64,000 nucleotides of DNA from Heterobilharzia americana (taxonomy: Eukaryota; Platyhelminthes; Trematoda; Strigeidida; Schistosomatidae): positions 113,888,701-113,952,700 of the forward strand of contig OX104134.1 of NCBI GenBank assembly GCA_944470555.2. The letters are read 5' to 3'. Made by a program: the position numbers and the translations under genes. Positions 39,571 to 52,800 of the stretch are shown here, piece by piece. The first letter of the stretch is position 1; each line of letters opens with the position of its first letter. The notes under the pieces are model-generated. The model did not search any database. It worked only from the letters and a program-made list of their open reading frames with translations, and was not told where the DNA came from.

Positions 39571-40450
39571 ACCTCCCAAGTACTCTTGCATCGCTTTTCA
39601 GGCATGGACTGACCGTCTGAATGCAGTGATTCGAGCGGGGTCTAACGTAATTAGGATAGAGTATTCTTAACATATCCTGATCAAAACTTTTAAAAGCTCT
39701 GTGGATAGACCATAATAGACCAAGGCCTCTTAATGCAACTCTATTACAATGTGTCTAAGTTTTCAGCTCATGGCTCATGATGACGCCTAAGTCTTTCAGT
39801 TTAAAGATTAGGAGTGGTGGTGTAGCGTCAACAGAATGCCGGAAACAATTGCTGTTAGCAGTTTGCATTACTGCATTTCGGCTACAGTTGATTTCCAGGC
39901 ATCAGCGTTTAAACCAGCCAGCTAGTTCGTACAAATCCGCTTGGAGCGCATACTTGTCAGCATCTCTGCGTGTGACTGTGGAAACATTTACTTCGGTGGC
40001 GAACAGTAGCACCGAAGAGTTGAACGCCTGTGATAAGTCGTTGGCATACAAGAAGAAAAGTAGGGTATCCAGGAGTGTTTTTTGAGAGACTCCACTCATC
40101 AAAAGTTTCCACCTCAACGGCAACCGATTTACCCTCACTCTTCTCCTTCTGTCACACGCAAAGCCCTTGATCCAGGCTTGCTATGCGACGCCGACCATGA
40201 GAGAGGACAGGTTTCCCAGTAATTTCACGTTATAAAAACCGTGTTGTTGTGGTACCAAAGCCCTATTCGATTCAACATATTAATGTACCTTATCAAGGAT
40301 TACTTTTTCTAAAACCTTAATAACTGCGCTAGTTAAACTCACAGTACTGGTTGGCCACCAGCTACGGCATCCAAAGAGTTGGAAGAGGGACGGAATGGTC
40401 TCAAATGTTGTTGGTAGAACAGAGGAAGCCTTCCCTTAGCTCGTCTCTAA
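39570..40450 (-). pseudogene. Older CR1-type RT fragment
   Basis: The minus strand at 39902-40138 reads MSGVSQKTLLDTLLFFLYAN and DLSQAFNSSVLLFATEVNV, a decayed GVPQGSVLGPLLFLLYVNDL...LFADD pattern, followed by DADKYALQADLYELAGW. The YADD is changed to FATE, so it would be inactive. Fragments of the thumb and fingers flank it in other frames. Confidence 0.75.
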
Positions 40451-40639
40451 GCCTAGAATAAATGAAACACTAATTTATGCGTCCAAGACCATGAATGTAA
40501 AGACAAAAAATATATTGAAAAGTACATTTGATTATTGGTGACTCAATAATGATGACGATGATATTTATTTCTGAATGTACAGGCACTTCAGTTTTATAGG
40601 TATGAATAAGTTTCTAAATAAATTACATGTCTTCTCGAA

Positions 40640-40900
40640 GCTCATCCTCTAAACTCAAGAAATCACTGGGTTTGTGTTTGAATAAACCAAATGATGAAGT
40701 CCGAATAGCCTAAGCAAAGAGAACACTCCAAGGGCCAAGGACCCTTAGGGAGCAGAAGACGAGTATATGGGCTTAGTTTCAGCCAGTTGTAAAGCGGGCT
40801 ACTTGAAATATATATTTTGTGCATCGTTATTAGGTCTCCCCTCATTCAAATATACTTCAAGCCATCTGAATCCACTTCTGCCGTGCTGTTCTTGTATTGA
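40640..40900 (-). pseudogene. CR1-type C-terminal fragment
   Basis: MRGDLITMHKIYISSSPL resembles the CR1 end RRxRGDLIxxYKIL. Its position relative to the RT at 39902 shows it is a separate piece. Confidence 0.45.
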
Positions 40901-42585
40901 TTAGACCGAAGCCCATGAACCTATGAAGCTCAGTGGTTATCATCTTTTTGAAGTGAAGCTAGAGACTGTAGTCCGAAATTCTAGGCGAAGCCACAGGAAG
41001 CTATCAGATATCTGGCCCTAATACACATAATACAATTAGTTGAAGGCACGCCGCAGTGTTAAAAGTGGCAAACGTGCACAGGAAGCATCACTGTTGCAGT
41101 CAGTAAAAGATATGAGGTGATAGGAGACCAAGACCTAAGATCTCTTTTTTTACCACTGATGCCTTCGGCTCTCTCCAATTTGGTCTGAATGCATAACTGG
41201 CGTCATTCCTCGTATGTGTCACCCCGCAACTTCCAGAACTGAAGATGAGTTCACTTTTATCTGGCTGGTGCTAAAGTCGGGTCAAAGTGTATTGAGAAGT
41301 GAGGCTGTCGCTTTGATTTTTAATTTCCCTCCACAGTTTCAAGTCATCAGCCATGAGCAGAATCTCAGAAGAAACCTCCAAGGAAAGTTATTCATGTGAC
41401 TGGGGCAAAGTAAAGGCCCTGAAACAGGACCTCGAGGGTTAGGAGAAGGTAGGAATAATCTTTGAAGAGAAAAAATGATAAGACAGGCCTCTTCATGAAA
41501 AACAGAAGTGTGTATCTTACCTGGGCAGTAGATTTGTCCCTTCTTGAGATCAGTCCACGATGTACCCGATAAACTCTTAGATCAACGGTTAAAAGTGGTT
41601 TCAACTTCGTTGAACACTCATCAGCATTTCTAGGTGTGGTCAACGATGAGAAAGTTTCTACATATCGCACACGTAGTTAAAATACTTGTGAGCTCAACAT
41701 CGCGACTAGTCAACCCACCTGGATCCACCAAACAGGAAACATTTCCTATGGCGTTACCAAGTAGGTGCCGCATAGAATCAAAGTCCTTTCGGATTTGACA
41801 CAAGAATGTTAGAGAGCCAACACTGTTACCCACTTTTGTCGTCTCTCTCACCTGAACCGTTTTGCTGATGTCCAACTTACTGGTCTTCGGTAACCCTAGG
41901 AGTTTGACGGTATGGTCGATACTGTGATGAAACTGAGAATAACTGGTCCTTAGCACACTCCACCGTCAACAGTTAACCCACCGGTCCACCTTTTCTAGAA
42001 CCTTCTGAAGGCCTGTGGTATCGAATCGCCCGATGTTTCGGTGACACTGGTTTACGGAAAGGTTTTCCCTGGTTCGCAGAGCCCCTGAAACCTGGTAACG
42101 AAAGGATCACCCTGCTCAGTGAAGAGAATATCGTAAAGTTACTTGCCAAGAACTTCTTCGCGAGAATGTGGTCAGAGCGTGGGGGGATTAAGGTATTTCC
42201 CTATTAGGTTGATGACCTCAAGTTTCCAGCAACTCAACTTCCCTCACAGAACTGAAATATCGAGCCTCTGGCGAATAATCACGGCCACAGTTGTGGCCCA
42301 CAAAATTGGCTTGAAGAATACTCAAATGCCCAAAGAAGAAGATGCATGTGAACCAGTCTGACAGAGTGCCCAATGGTTTTCGAGACCAAGAAGCCAACAG
42401 AAGTAGAAGTTGAGAATCAGACCGATATGCGAAGCTGTGATGCGCATAATTGATTTCTGATGACATTTGGGCAGGTGTCACTTATATCTTGGCGTTTCAT
42501 TATTTCGGCCACACGACAATATTGTATTCATCTGTTTGATGAGCCTGTGGGTGGCTTGCACGGTTGGCATCCCATTGGGCATCAC
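40901..42585. other. Possible CR1 endonuclease debris
   Basis: Minus-strand frames at 41392-41956 are uncharacterised. Their position between a CR1-like ORF1 and RT suggests endonuclease remnants, but I see no catalytic motif. Confidence 0.3.
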
Positions 42586-42885
42586 TGAAGCTCTGGTATG
42601 GCACCCTTGTTCTCACTTCATCCATTTAGGGTGAAGATTGTGTCCTCTGGGTTCCTCATTTTTCGACGTCCGAAAGACTTGGCTGGGGTTACAGAGAGAT
42701 TCATTTTATTTCCACCAGCGGATATCTCTATCCCTTCTTCAGTGTCCTTACAAAGGCAACTGGTGTAATACCGGCCACATCACCTGGTGATAAATTACTG
42801 CTGAAGGACTATGGAATTGGGAAGGTCAACGCACGACAGAGGTGAATAGTGTCCTCAGCCCAGCGTACCCACTGACCTTGTTAAC

Positions 42886-43290
42886 TCAGTTAAGCGTTTC
42901 CTCAGCTCTACCTAATGTTTTCATGAAAGTATTATGACCTTCAGTAAGTTGGTTAGCAAATACTTCCTCTGATTCCAACAACCTCCCGACATCTACCCGG
43001 AAAATGTCGCAACACTCGCAATCTTTTCTCATCCCCTTTGCGCTTGCATTCACACCTGTTTGTTTCGGCACTTCTCCCTTGTGTTAACTTCATGCAGGTC
43101 GTATGATACCAAATATTGCGCGTCCCACACTGCAAGCCGTAGTGAATAGCATGGTGTATACTGAGTCTTTTGGATGGATATTTTCTTGCAACTATTGTCG
43201 TAGGTGAATCCAGCCGGAAGATCTCTAAATCCCACTCTGGGAAGCAGTTATGTTGTGTAGCCACGCCTTGGACACGTAGCACGCACTCCT
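42886..43290 (-). pseudogene. CR1-type ORF1 remnant with PHD-like finger
   Basis: The minus strand reads LQCGTRNIWYHTTCMKLTQG, similar to the CxxC...WYHxxCM part of a PHD-type finger, then in another frame FRVDVGRLLESEEVFANQLT, a coiled-coil-like tail. It resembles the ORF1 of CR1 elements. It may belong with the RT remnant at 39.6-40.4 kb as one old minus-strand copy. Confidence 0.45.
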
Positions 43291-43299
43291 GTACAAAAA

Positions 43300-46200
43300 T
43301 CAGACCTCAGAAGCCCATTAAAATAGAAAAGTTGATGAAATTGCATAAACTTCGTAACTTTATAACTGAAAAGGATTGCCATTTGATCAAAATGCACATT
43401 AACATCGTTGCAAGAGAATGAAGTCCAAGCTTGTTGCCGTGGAAATAACGAGCGGTTCTTCTTCTGGTTCCAGGCCAATGTTTCTGGAAAATATTCTTCA
43501 GGTGGGACGGCCGGAGTTATTATTCCGGCTATGATTAACCCTAAACAATGGAGGCATCTTAACTTTATTGACTCCTCTCTCATGTTTCTGATTTACGCAA
43601 TCTTTAAATGGGTTGGAGGCTACTCTAGTTTAGATCATCTTTACTACAGAACTTGGCTTGGGATTCAGCTTATTGATATCAAAGAAAGGACAGTAAAAGC
43701 CTCGGCAGAGGGACTCAAAGTGATGAAAACTACCCTCCGACATGCAAGTTGGCACGGATCTTCATTTCCCCTTCCTTTGTATTTATAGGATGATGCCCTG
43801 GATGAGGTTTCTGATCGAGGCCAGTGAGACGTTTGTTGAAATGAAGAGGATCGCAGTGTCAAATAATCCCTCAAAACCAATGAACAAGAGGCTGGCCAGA
43901 TTCAGTGTTGTTAGACCGTAAGCACACCATCAGGCATCCACGCCATTCGGCACGTTATCCTGTTGAGGTACCCTGTTCGTGGGCAGCCCGGTAGTCAGTT
44001 AGTCGTAACGCATTGGCATTTCGGTACGGATAGAAAAAATACGTTTTCATCTCGCCACCCCACTGTGTTCCTTCTTGGTCTTACATTCGCTGGCATATAA
44101 CGAGCAGGAAGGATTATTGATTGACCTTTGCGCTTTTTTTCGCTGAAGACAAGTTTTTAAAAGACTGTCCGAAGTATGGCAGACGGATATCACTGCCCTT
44201 CTGATCCGCTTACGTTCCACATATGGCAGCTGAAGGTCATCCCAGTCGTCTTGGTAAGGTTTGAGCCGTATTTCTGACAGTTTTTTGGACCCGCTGCGGG
44301 TCAGCGGGGCCCCTCTTCAAGTGGCGGAACGCAACAATGGATTCCCCGCCGGTCCCAAGCTAATGTTAGGTCGGCATTTGGTCTCGGTAGACATGCTGCT
44401 AACCTCTCTAAAATAGTGCGAAAATCTTTGCACTCCGCTAGACTTTAGTGTGTCACCAAGGTGAGCACTTAGATTCTTTACAGTGTTTAAGCGGGAGATA
44501 CTCACTAAACGGAGAGAGTGAGGAAAAAATTAGGGCTCTGAGTGGTCACTTCCATAATCCTAAACTTCTCTTTTTCGGGAGGAGATGGAGCTCGGTGTCG
44601 TCAATGCTCAACTCTGTACGCGCTTTCCCCGGAAAAGACAAACATCAACTGACGCGTTTCTTTCAGCTTTTGCTGTAATTCGCGCGATACATTGGGGAAA
44701 AATTCAGCATCAAGTGGAGGCCATTAATAAATGCAACAGGCTACCAAGAATGAAGAAGATCTTTGAGCATGTCAGTGAGTATCGGGACTACTAGGCAAGG
44801 AAGAGGCAAATATACCCGAATGCAAAAAATCATGACAATTCTTAGATCAGCTCATCAACCTCCCATGTTTGTCCATTAGCTAGGTTTTCTTAAGCAGCGT
44901 GCCGCTCTTAGCCATGTCAAAAATCTCAGAGAAGTCAGGAACCCCCACAGAAACAAGCTTTTCTTATGACAGGAGGAGATCGTCTGCCACATGTTATCAA
45001 CAAGCTTGGAAGACAAGTAACGCGAGTGAAGAAATATTTCTTCTCAGGTAGCTCCACACCAATGAGTCTACGCCAATGTATAACATTCCCGAGATACAAA
45101 ACTGTGTGCCAGTCACGTTGTGATAATTGTTTCACGACCTTATATCAATTTCAAGGTATCAAGAGGCGGTAATTACTCAAGATGTTAAAAACGGCAACTG
45201 AAGTATAGACTAATCACATAGTGAGGCTGGTGAAACCCTAAACAGATTACTGTATAGTGGATAGTTTGTGTAGTCGTGACTAACTGAGAGAGAAAAGAAA
45301 ATGGGTTGGTACCTCGAGCGGTCAACCGTTGACTGTAGTTGGGGACAGGGGGGAGAAGGAGGTAGTAAAAACTGCGCTAATGATAGAAATAATTACAAAC
45401 GTTTTTTATATGAACGAAGGGGACAGTGATGCCTTTTATGAACAATCTGTGCAACAGACCGAAACCGTACGAATTCCCTTTGAAAACAAAGATGTGGTTA
45501 GTCGAAATGGATCCCGTTAACTTCTGCCATGTGAAGGTGACGAACTCGTAGAGCACAGGTAAGATTGGTGAAAACGTGATAATTAACTCCAAAGGCCCCA
45601 TGAGTATCCGGTCAATTACTAGTCTCGACCAGATGAGAGAGCACTGAACCTGTATCGACCTCGTTCGCCCGTCACCTAACTATGGCAAAAGAAGTTCGAC
45701 AATTCGATGACGGACCTGCCCGGCTGAGCGTTCAGTGTGACTGGCTCCATAGAGGCGGTTGGTAGTGCATGCAGAAGGGAGGGAGTCGGGCAATTCTCCT
45801 TTGAATAGTGAAGCGGTCATGGGCCAGCCGTAAAAATCGCAGCTTAGCTTTGCTGCATCAAGTGATCTCCCCACAACGTTCCCTAGGCAGTGTCGCGAAT
45901 TCGCTGATGATGCCGCCCTCAGTATACTATAACGAGCGCCTTTAGCCTCCTGTCGAAAGGCACTCCGCCTTCTAGAAGCGACAGACTTAAGAGATTTACA
46001 GGTGGGATTCATACCGCATTGGAAAACGTTCTGAACGCTTTCGGGCAAATGCCACCAGCGGCATAATATCTGCCAGTATTTGGTTCCTTAAAACACCTAA
46101 TATAAATGCCTGAGATTGCATTTGGTTCAACCTCGCAGTAACTCACGTGTCTAGCTGATGTCGTGTTGTCCCCTCTACTGTGTTGATTTTATTCCGGAAA

Positions 46201-46488
46201 TATTGGGTCAGTAGGTAGGTGACTCCATCACTCCTGTAATGAACTTCTGATGTATTTACAGGATACCGTTGATTTTCCGCGCCGAGTACAATTTGTTGCC
46301 ACTGCTTTGTAGTATTAGTAGTGGGAGATAATAAGTAAGTCCCCCCAATAGGACCTTTGAAATTATATTTCTCTTAACCCTTCTCTTTAGGTTTCTGTAT
46401 TGGAACGTGACTTTTGTTCTGTTTTTTACTTCTGATATTGCTTAAGATCACGGGAGTACCGACATCAGTGTCCTGATTTTGAAAAACT
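43300..46488. other. Unassigned intergenic sequence
   Basis: It contains open frames of 122-126 codons at 43408-43788 (+) and 45680-46048 (-), with no recognisable family. A weak TTTTCATCTCGCC match to the SINE tail occurs near 44045. Confidence 0.35.
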
Positions 46489-46752
46489 ATATTTGCACTT
46501 GTAACCTAGCCTGGTTAACTAGTTCACTAGTTACCAGCCGGTCCTAACTCCGGGTAAAGAGGGAAAGTTAGGCATAGGGCTAGCAACCCTACCCCGTAAA
46601 ACAAATCTAACCGCTAAACAAACTTCAAAGCACAAACAAAATGTTAAAAATAAAAGCAAAATTATTCCTCTCTGGAATCCGAGAGGCGAAATGACGCAAG
46701 TTGGTGAAACCCTTCGGGAAGCCAACTGGCCGATGTGTCCTCACCTCTCTCG

Positions 46753-47435
46753 ATGAAAGCGAAAGTAAACATGGGGACATGGAATGTCCGCACCATGTGG
46801 GAACCTAGCAAGGCTGCCCAGATTGCAAGGGAGATGAGAAGGTATCACATTGATGTGTTAGGAATTTGCGAAAGCAGATGGAATGGGAGTGGACTCTCCA
46901 AACTGTCAACTGGAGAATCAATAATCTACTCCGATATTATCACCCAGGCGACAACTACGAGCACACTGAGTTTTCGAGTGGCTATCATGATGTCCCCAAC
47001 AGCATCGAAGGTTGTCTCTCATGCAGTGGGAACCAATCTCCTGAAGGATCATGACAGCAAGATTCAACTCAAAAGGAAGGAAGGTCACAATCACACAATG
47101 CTACGCTACTCACCTACAAATAAAGCAGAGCAAGAGAAAAAGGAGGAATTCTACAGACAATTTCAATAAACACTGGACAAGACCATACCCCAGTTGGCGA
47201 CTTCAAAATCCTAATGGGCAGGGTGACACGAATGCCAAACTGGGAGCGGAAAACACAGGAAGGGAACTAAACATGGGTCGAGAAGCGCTCGGTGAGGTGA
47301 TGAACGAGAATGGAGAAATGTTTGCAGAATTCTGTGCATTCAGCGATTTGGTGATTGCAGTCAGGCACTATGTTCAAGCACAAGGATATCCACAATGCAA
47401 GATGGATTTCACCAGACACCAGGACACACTACACT
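46753..47435 (+). pseudogene. RTE copy B, endonuclease domain (broken)
   Basis: The same reading frames, frameshifts and stop after EEFYRQFQ as in copy A. The translated pieces of 144, 62 and 128 residues are identical between the copies. Confidence 0.85.
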
Positions 47436-47847
47436 AAAAATCAGATCGACTTTATCTCAATCTCAAGAAAATAGAGACGCAGTCTACTTAACACAAGGTC
47501 ACGAAGAGGAGCAGATGTAGGCTCACACCACTCATTATCTACTGCAAAGGACCTTCAAAATCAAGCTGAAAGCCTTCAAGGAAGTTGGTGATAGACCACA
47601 GTTCAGGTTCAACACCCAGAAAAGAAACTGAAGGACGAAACTACCAGGGACATCTTCACGTCAGCCATCAAGACAAAATGGGAGATATCGAGGAAACGCT
47701 CCTGAAGAAACCTGTGTAGAAGAACACTGGAAGTCTTTGAAAACTATGTGGAAGAAACCTGCACAGCCGTATTAGGAAGGAAGAAGGTGGAAGACAAGGA
47801 ACGGATCTCGACGGATACCTGGAAGCTGATAGAGCAGGGAGAGGAGG

Positions 47848-49800
47848 ATGGTGAAACAGAAGATAAACCAGTGCAAGGACGCTCAACGACAAGAGGAACT
47901 GAGCACAATGTATAAAACACTGGACAAAGAAGTGAAGAAGAGTGCACGCAAAGACAAAAGACACTTCTACGAAACACTGGCAAGTGAAGCAGAACAAGCT
48001 ACAGGTATGAGAGACAAAGACCTGACAACATTGTATCAAATAACCAGGTTGCTATCTGGGAAGAGATCAACGAAGAGGAAACCCATGAAAGATGATGACG
48101 GAAATTTAATTACGAAACAAGAGAAACAAAAGGGAAAATGGGCCGACCACTTCAAGAAGCTCTTGAATCGACCACCACCACCACCTGCACTTCATCCAGA
48201 AATACCACCTGCAGCCCAGCCACAGAACTACCAGTGAACACAAGTCCTCAGACAAAAGTGGAAGTCCTGAACACCATAAAGCTACTGAAATGTGGGAAAG
48301 CAGTAGGACCAGATGGAATCCCGCCAGAAGCACTGAAAACACACACAGAGACAACAGCGGACATGCTCACACCACACCACTATTGCAGGTGTGGAAGGAA
48401 GAGAAGGTACCTGGCTAGTGATCGGAAGAAGGGTTACCTTGTCAAACTACCGAAGAAAGGTGATCTAAGCCTTTGCAAGAAGTGGCGCGGAATCACTCTC
48501 CTGTCCCGGTCCACCTCAACCAAAATATTAAGCCGCATCATCCTGGAGAGACTAAAGGATTCACTGGATTCAAAACTACGACCGGAACAGGCTGGCTGGA
48601 TTCAGGAAGTACAAATCATGTGCAGACCAAATTGCAACGCTTCGCATCATTATAGAACAGAGTATAGAATGGCAGTCAACCCTCTACCTCAACTTCATCG
48701 ACTTTGAAAAAGCTTTTGACAGCGTCGATCAAGAAATAATTTGTCAGTTGCTTCAACACTACGGAATACCACAAACATTTATCAATCTCATTCAACAACT
48801 ATATGACGACGCCACATGCCAAGTAATTCACAATGGGAAGCTCAGTGATGCTTTTGAAGTGAAGACAGGAGTAAAACAAAGCTGTCTACTATCATCCACG
48901 ATATTCCTGATTGTAGTCGACTGGATCATGCAGCAAACAGTGGGGAGCTGTGAGAAGAGGGGGATACGCTGGACTGCGGAAAACAACCTAGAAACTTGGA
49001 TTTCGTCGCCGATGACTTATGTCTGATGTCACACAAACTTGAAGATCTGCAGGCAAAAACTAACAGGTTGACAGAAGAAGCAGGGCAGGGCAACGAAGAC
49101 GGGACTTTAGGTGAATATAGAGGAGACAGAAGTGATGAAGATACCGCATCAATAACTCCAATAACAGCAACAAACTCCAATCACCATCAACGGGAGAAAC
49201 TTAAAGGAAATAACTTTCTTCGCCTATCTAGGCAGCACTGTTTCAACTACAGGCAGCACAGGCACGCACGAGGACGTCAAAACCAGTCAGGATCGGAAAG
49301 ACAGCAAGACAGGCGTTCATTAGCCTGAAACCAGTGTGGAGATCTTTCGCACTCTGCATAAAGCCTGAACAGGATCCGGATTTTCAACACCAACGTCAGG
49401 TCGGTGCTTCTGTGTGATGGTTCAGGGACTTGGCGCATCTGGAAAGAGATTTCTAATAAACTACAGACACTCATCAACAACTGCTTACGCTCGTTACTGA
49501 AGATCAGATGGCCAGAAACAATAAGCAACAAAGAGCCCCGGGAACGAATCAATTAAGAACCCATCACGCAACAAATACGCACTGTAAGGAAGTGGAGATG
49601 GATCGGGCGCACGCTGAGGAGGCCGACTGGGGACATCACGCGTCAGGCCGGGCCCTCAAGTGGAATCCCCATGGTAAGCGATGAGTTGGGCGTCCGAGGG
49701 TGACATGGAGGTGGTCGTGCGAGGAGGAAGTGACAGGTTGTGGGCTGTCGTGGAGCCAGGTTCAAAAGATTTCAGAGAACAGAGTGGAATGGAGGAGTGC
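47848..49800 (+). pseudogene. RTE copy B, reverse transcriptase and C-terminal domain (broken)
   Basis: AVGPDGIPPEALK, the FIDFEKAFDSVDQEII region and KTGVKQSCLLSSTIF are as in copy A. Around the catalytic site the frame is changed and one codon added (DFVADDLCLMSH near 49000). The C-terminal WRWIGRTLRRPTGD-like region near 49600 is more decayed than the truncated copies at 13.2 and 18.1 kb. The His/Gln tract of copy A is absent. Confidence 0.85.
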
Positions 49801-49866
49801 AGATGAAGCCCTATGTTCCACTAGGAACCCAAGGGACTAATAATAATAATAATATCTGCACTTGTA

Positions 49867-52800
49867 TTCTGTAATCCGCTTTATCCACCTGTAATTTGCC
49901 ATGCTTTGTTTTACCATCACTATTGGCCTTCTGCTTGAGACACTCCTGTTGTTTGATCTGACTGTCATGAATAGATATTTGTGTCACCTTCGTTGGGACT
50001 ATTCTTAATTTGCAGTCAGCGTGTAATTCTCAACAGTGGCTGGCCTCTTTTGTCACACGGGGTAATATTTTGAATTAAAGAATTTATTGTTGACTGAATG
50101 GTCGCAGCGGAGCTGCTACAGTACCTTATATTCTATATTTTATGATGATTAAACAGTGCCGTACATTTGGCGTAAATATAACATACATAACCACACCAGC
50201 TGCGTTAGATTATCCCTCTGACACCTTCTGGCTATACGCTACTCAAGAAACCTATGAGCGCCACACAGAAAGAGAATAGTCGTATACCTTCGGTCGATTC
50301 GAAAACTTTTCTAGACTATGTGGTGCGTTTCAACCAGGATAATGATATTCCGACCGTTACGGTGTTCTTCATAGAATTGTCTGGCAGTTTAATGGACATC
50401 GTTTGTTATTGGTGGTACATATTTTGTCATAATGCTATGATTTTTCGGCCTTCTCAGCGCTTATTCTTTCGCGACCTATTTCAGGTCACGTCGAGTAAGT
50501 TTGCGAGTACCACACCTTAGTCTGGAATGGTGAGTCTTCTTGTTTTCCTGTGAAAAAGTAACAGGTGCACCATATCTATCACCTGACCAAATATCTTTCG
50601 TCAGTTTCAATCTTGGGTCCAGATCAAATGAGTGAACGAAGCTGGGCTATTCTTGGTATGGTCTTAAATTTTCCAGGTCGGTCTTCACATAATTCCCGCG
50701 CCCGTTGTAAGGAAACAGACCGTGCAGATATCGAGATGTTTAAGGAAAGGGATGCATAATCATCCTGTCCAAGAAAGACAAGGAGGATCGGGCACGAAAT
50801 ACCAATGGTACTGTTGGAAAGGGCATAATCGAGTCTGGCTGCCTTAAATTCGAATCCCTAGTGAGTGTGACGAGTGACAAGCCTGATAATTCATTGTGTC
50901 TGCAATAGTTACAAAACTCTCCATCAAGATTTGGCAAACTTCCCAGTTGGATTTGGTTAGTGGTGCCAAAACATTTCAATCCAAAGGCCGGAGAGGTGAG
51001 TGGCGGACGAAATGTTAAGAAATGAATCGAACGCTAGTAAAAAAATGAGAGAATAATACCAATTTCAGAGATAAGAACAACTGTTTTTTTGGAAAGGAGG
51101 TAAGTACTTAACATTGCACAGCGGTAAAATCCTTGTAGCAGTGATCGATTTCGAAAATTTATAGAAAGCATACCTCCTCAACTACCTCACAGCCCTAGTG
51201 TGCTTGAATTTCATGATGAGAATGTGAGAAGAAGTGGCCTTCCGACATTTGGTAATATCCATTATGCCTTCTGCACCACACAGCCCTATTTTTGTAGCAA
51301 TTTACCAAAGGTGGTAATAGCTTGGAAGTGATAAGTAGAGTATACCTGGTCTTCAACCTGCCACTTTTATACGCTTTCCTTAGCCCTGCCATCACTTGCA
51401 AACCAACGTCTAATTTGTTATCCGAGGTTCGGTCATCCCTACCGTCCTTAGTGTGCATAGCGATCTCATGATGAAGTATCTGATTAGAAGAAAGCTCTTG
51501 GTTTTCCATGAGGTGACGTTAGCAAATATCATGTTCGTCCTACGTTGAGGAATTTTAAGTTGAAAGTTTTTCTTGATAATCAATCAGTCCGCTACCTTCT
51601 TTTTGATTTTCAGCACGACTTCAGCCAATCGGTTTTATCAACACACAGAATGAATCCGCGGCACTTCCCTTCTTGGTGTAAACCAACCTATCAAACTTCC
51701 GCGTGAGAAGGGCTCATACCATTCGTCATCCTAGACGTTGATGAAACGCCACTTATAAGGATATAATCCTTGAATGTTTTCTCATTTAGAAACACTAAGA
51801 AAAGTGACTGTACCATCCTCACTGAAAGATACTGAGAGCAAAAGGAGAGTCACTTAAGAGAACCTCACTTTGTAGTGGACCTAAAGAAATGGCAGGTAAG
51901 CCGAAATAATAAACTACGTATAATGTACAAAAGCAGATTCACCGATGCAGAAATAAGAAACGTTATGCGTCATAACACATAATGTCAATGTTACGGATTA
52001 TGACGGGTTACTTGAATGTTATCTCTTCGGTGCTGTCCACCAAAATTTAGGATACTCCAGAGTTCAGAAAGCGACACTCCTTAGCTCTCCACAGTGGACA
52101 TTGGCTGGCTTAATTGTCAAAATATCTGGAGGTAGGATGAGAGGTCCTGCAAAATTCAAAGACAATCAGTGAATATTCACGGCGGACAATAGTCGCGGAG
52201 GCAGAAGTCGGAATAGATAGAAGCACACTATATTTCCACGTCTAGTAACAGTAGCAAAGCCAATAATACGGCCGCAACCAAACAGTGTACGGATGAACAA
52301 CATTCGTTTTTGCGACCATTGGAAAGAATGTACAGTGTGTAAGATGCGATAAACGGGAAGCATTATTTTTTATTTAGGTGGTTTATGCACATTTTCATGA
52401 AGTCCATACAACTTTCAAAGAAGCCAAATTCATCTTTAAAATCACCTTTTCTTGAGTTTGTGCAAGCACACTTAAGTGCACTGTTACATAACGTGACATA
52501 CTGGTTGGGCCAATCAATGGAATATTCACAGTCTTCCACTTTATGCCTACTTTATTTTGGAATCCTTACGTAAATGCTTCATTCACCACGGCTAGTTGAT
52601 CACTGTGACTGAAAAGGTTACCCGACTTTGTACAGTTATAAAAGCCCTGCATGGAAGAGGTGATTTTTGTGCGTAGAACGTGTTTTGTCACTATTCTTCT
52701 GACTCGCTTCAGATTCCTTGGCATAATCATCTCAATAACAGCAACAAGTTTGTTCAAAAACTGAAGAGTCAACCGAGCAAGACATAAAAATGCAGACCGT

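Larger units (their letters stand above)
46504..49851 (+). mobile_element. RTE element copy B, nearly full length, disabled
   Basis: About 3.35 kb from ACCTAGCCTGG to a (TAA)n tail. It is flanked by ATATYTGCACTTGTA at 46489-46503 and 49852-49866, 14 of 15 equal, a clear target-site duplication different from that of copy A. Domain order is the same as copy A. About seven differences separate A and B over the first 2.4 kb, including a 3-nt deletion near 48388; the last roughly 0.9 kb has dozens of substitutions and indels. Confidence 0.93.

Noticed and set aside
14189..49851. RTE copies A and B as parts of one large segmental duplication
   Set aside because: Sequence outside the elements is unrelated and each has its own target-site duplication.
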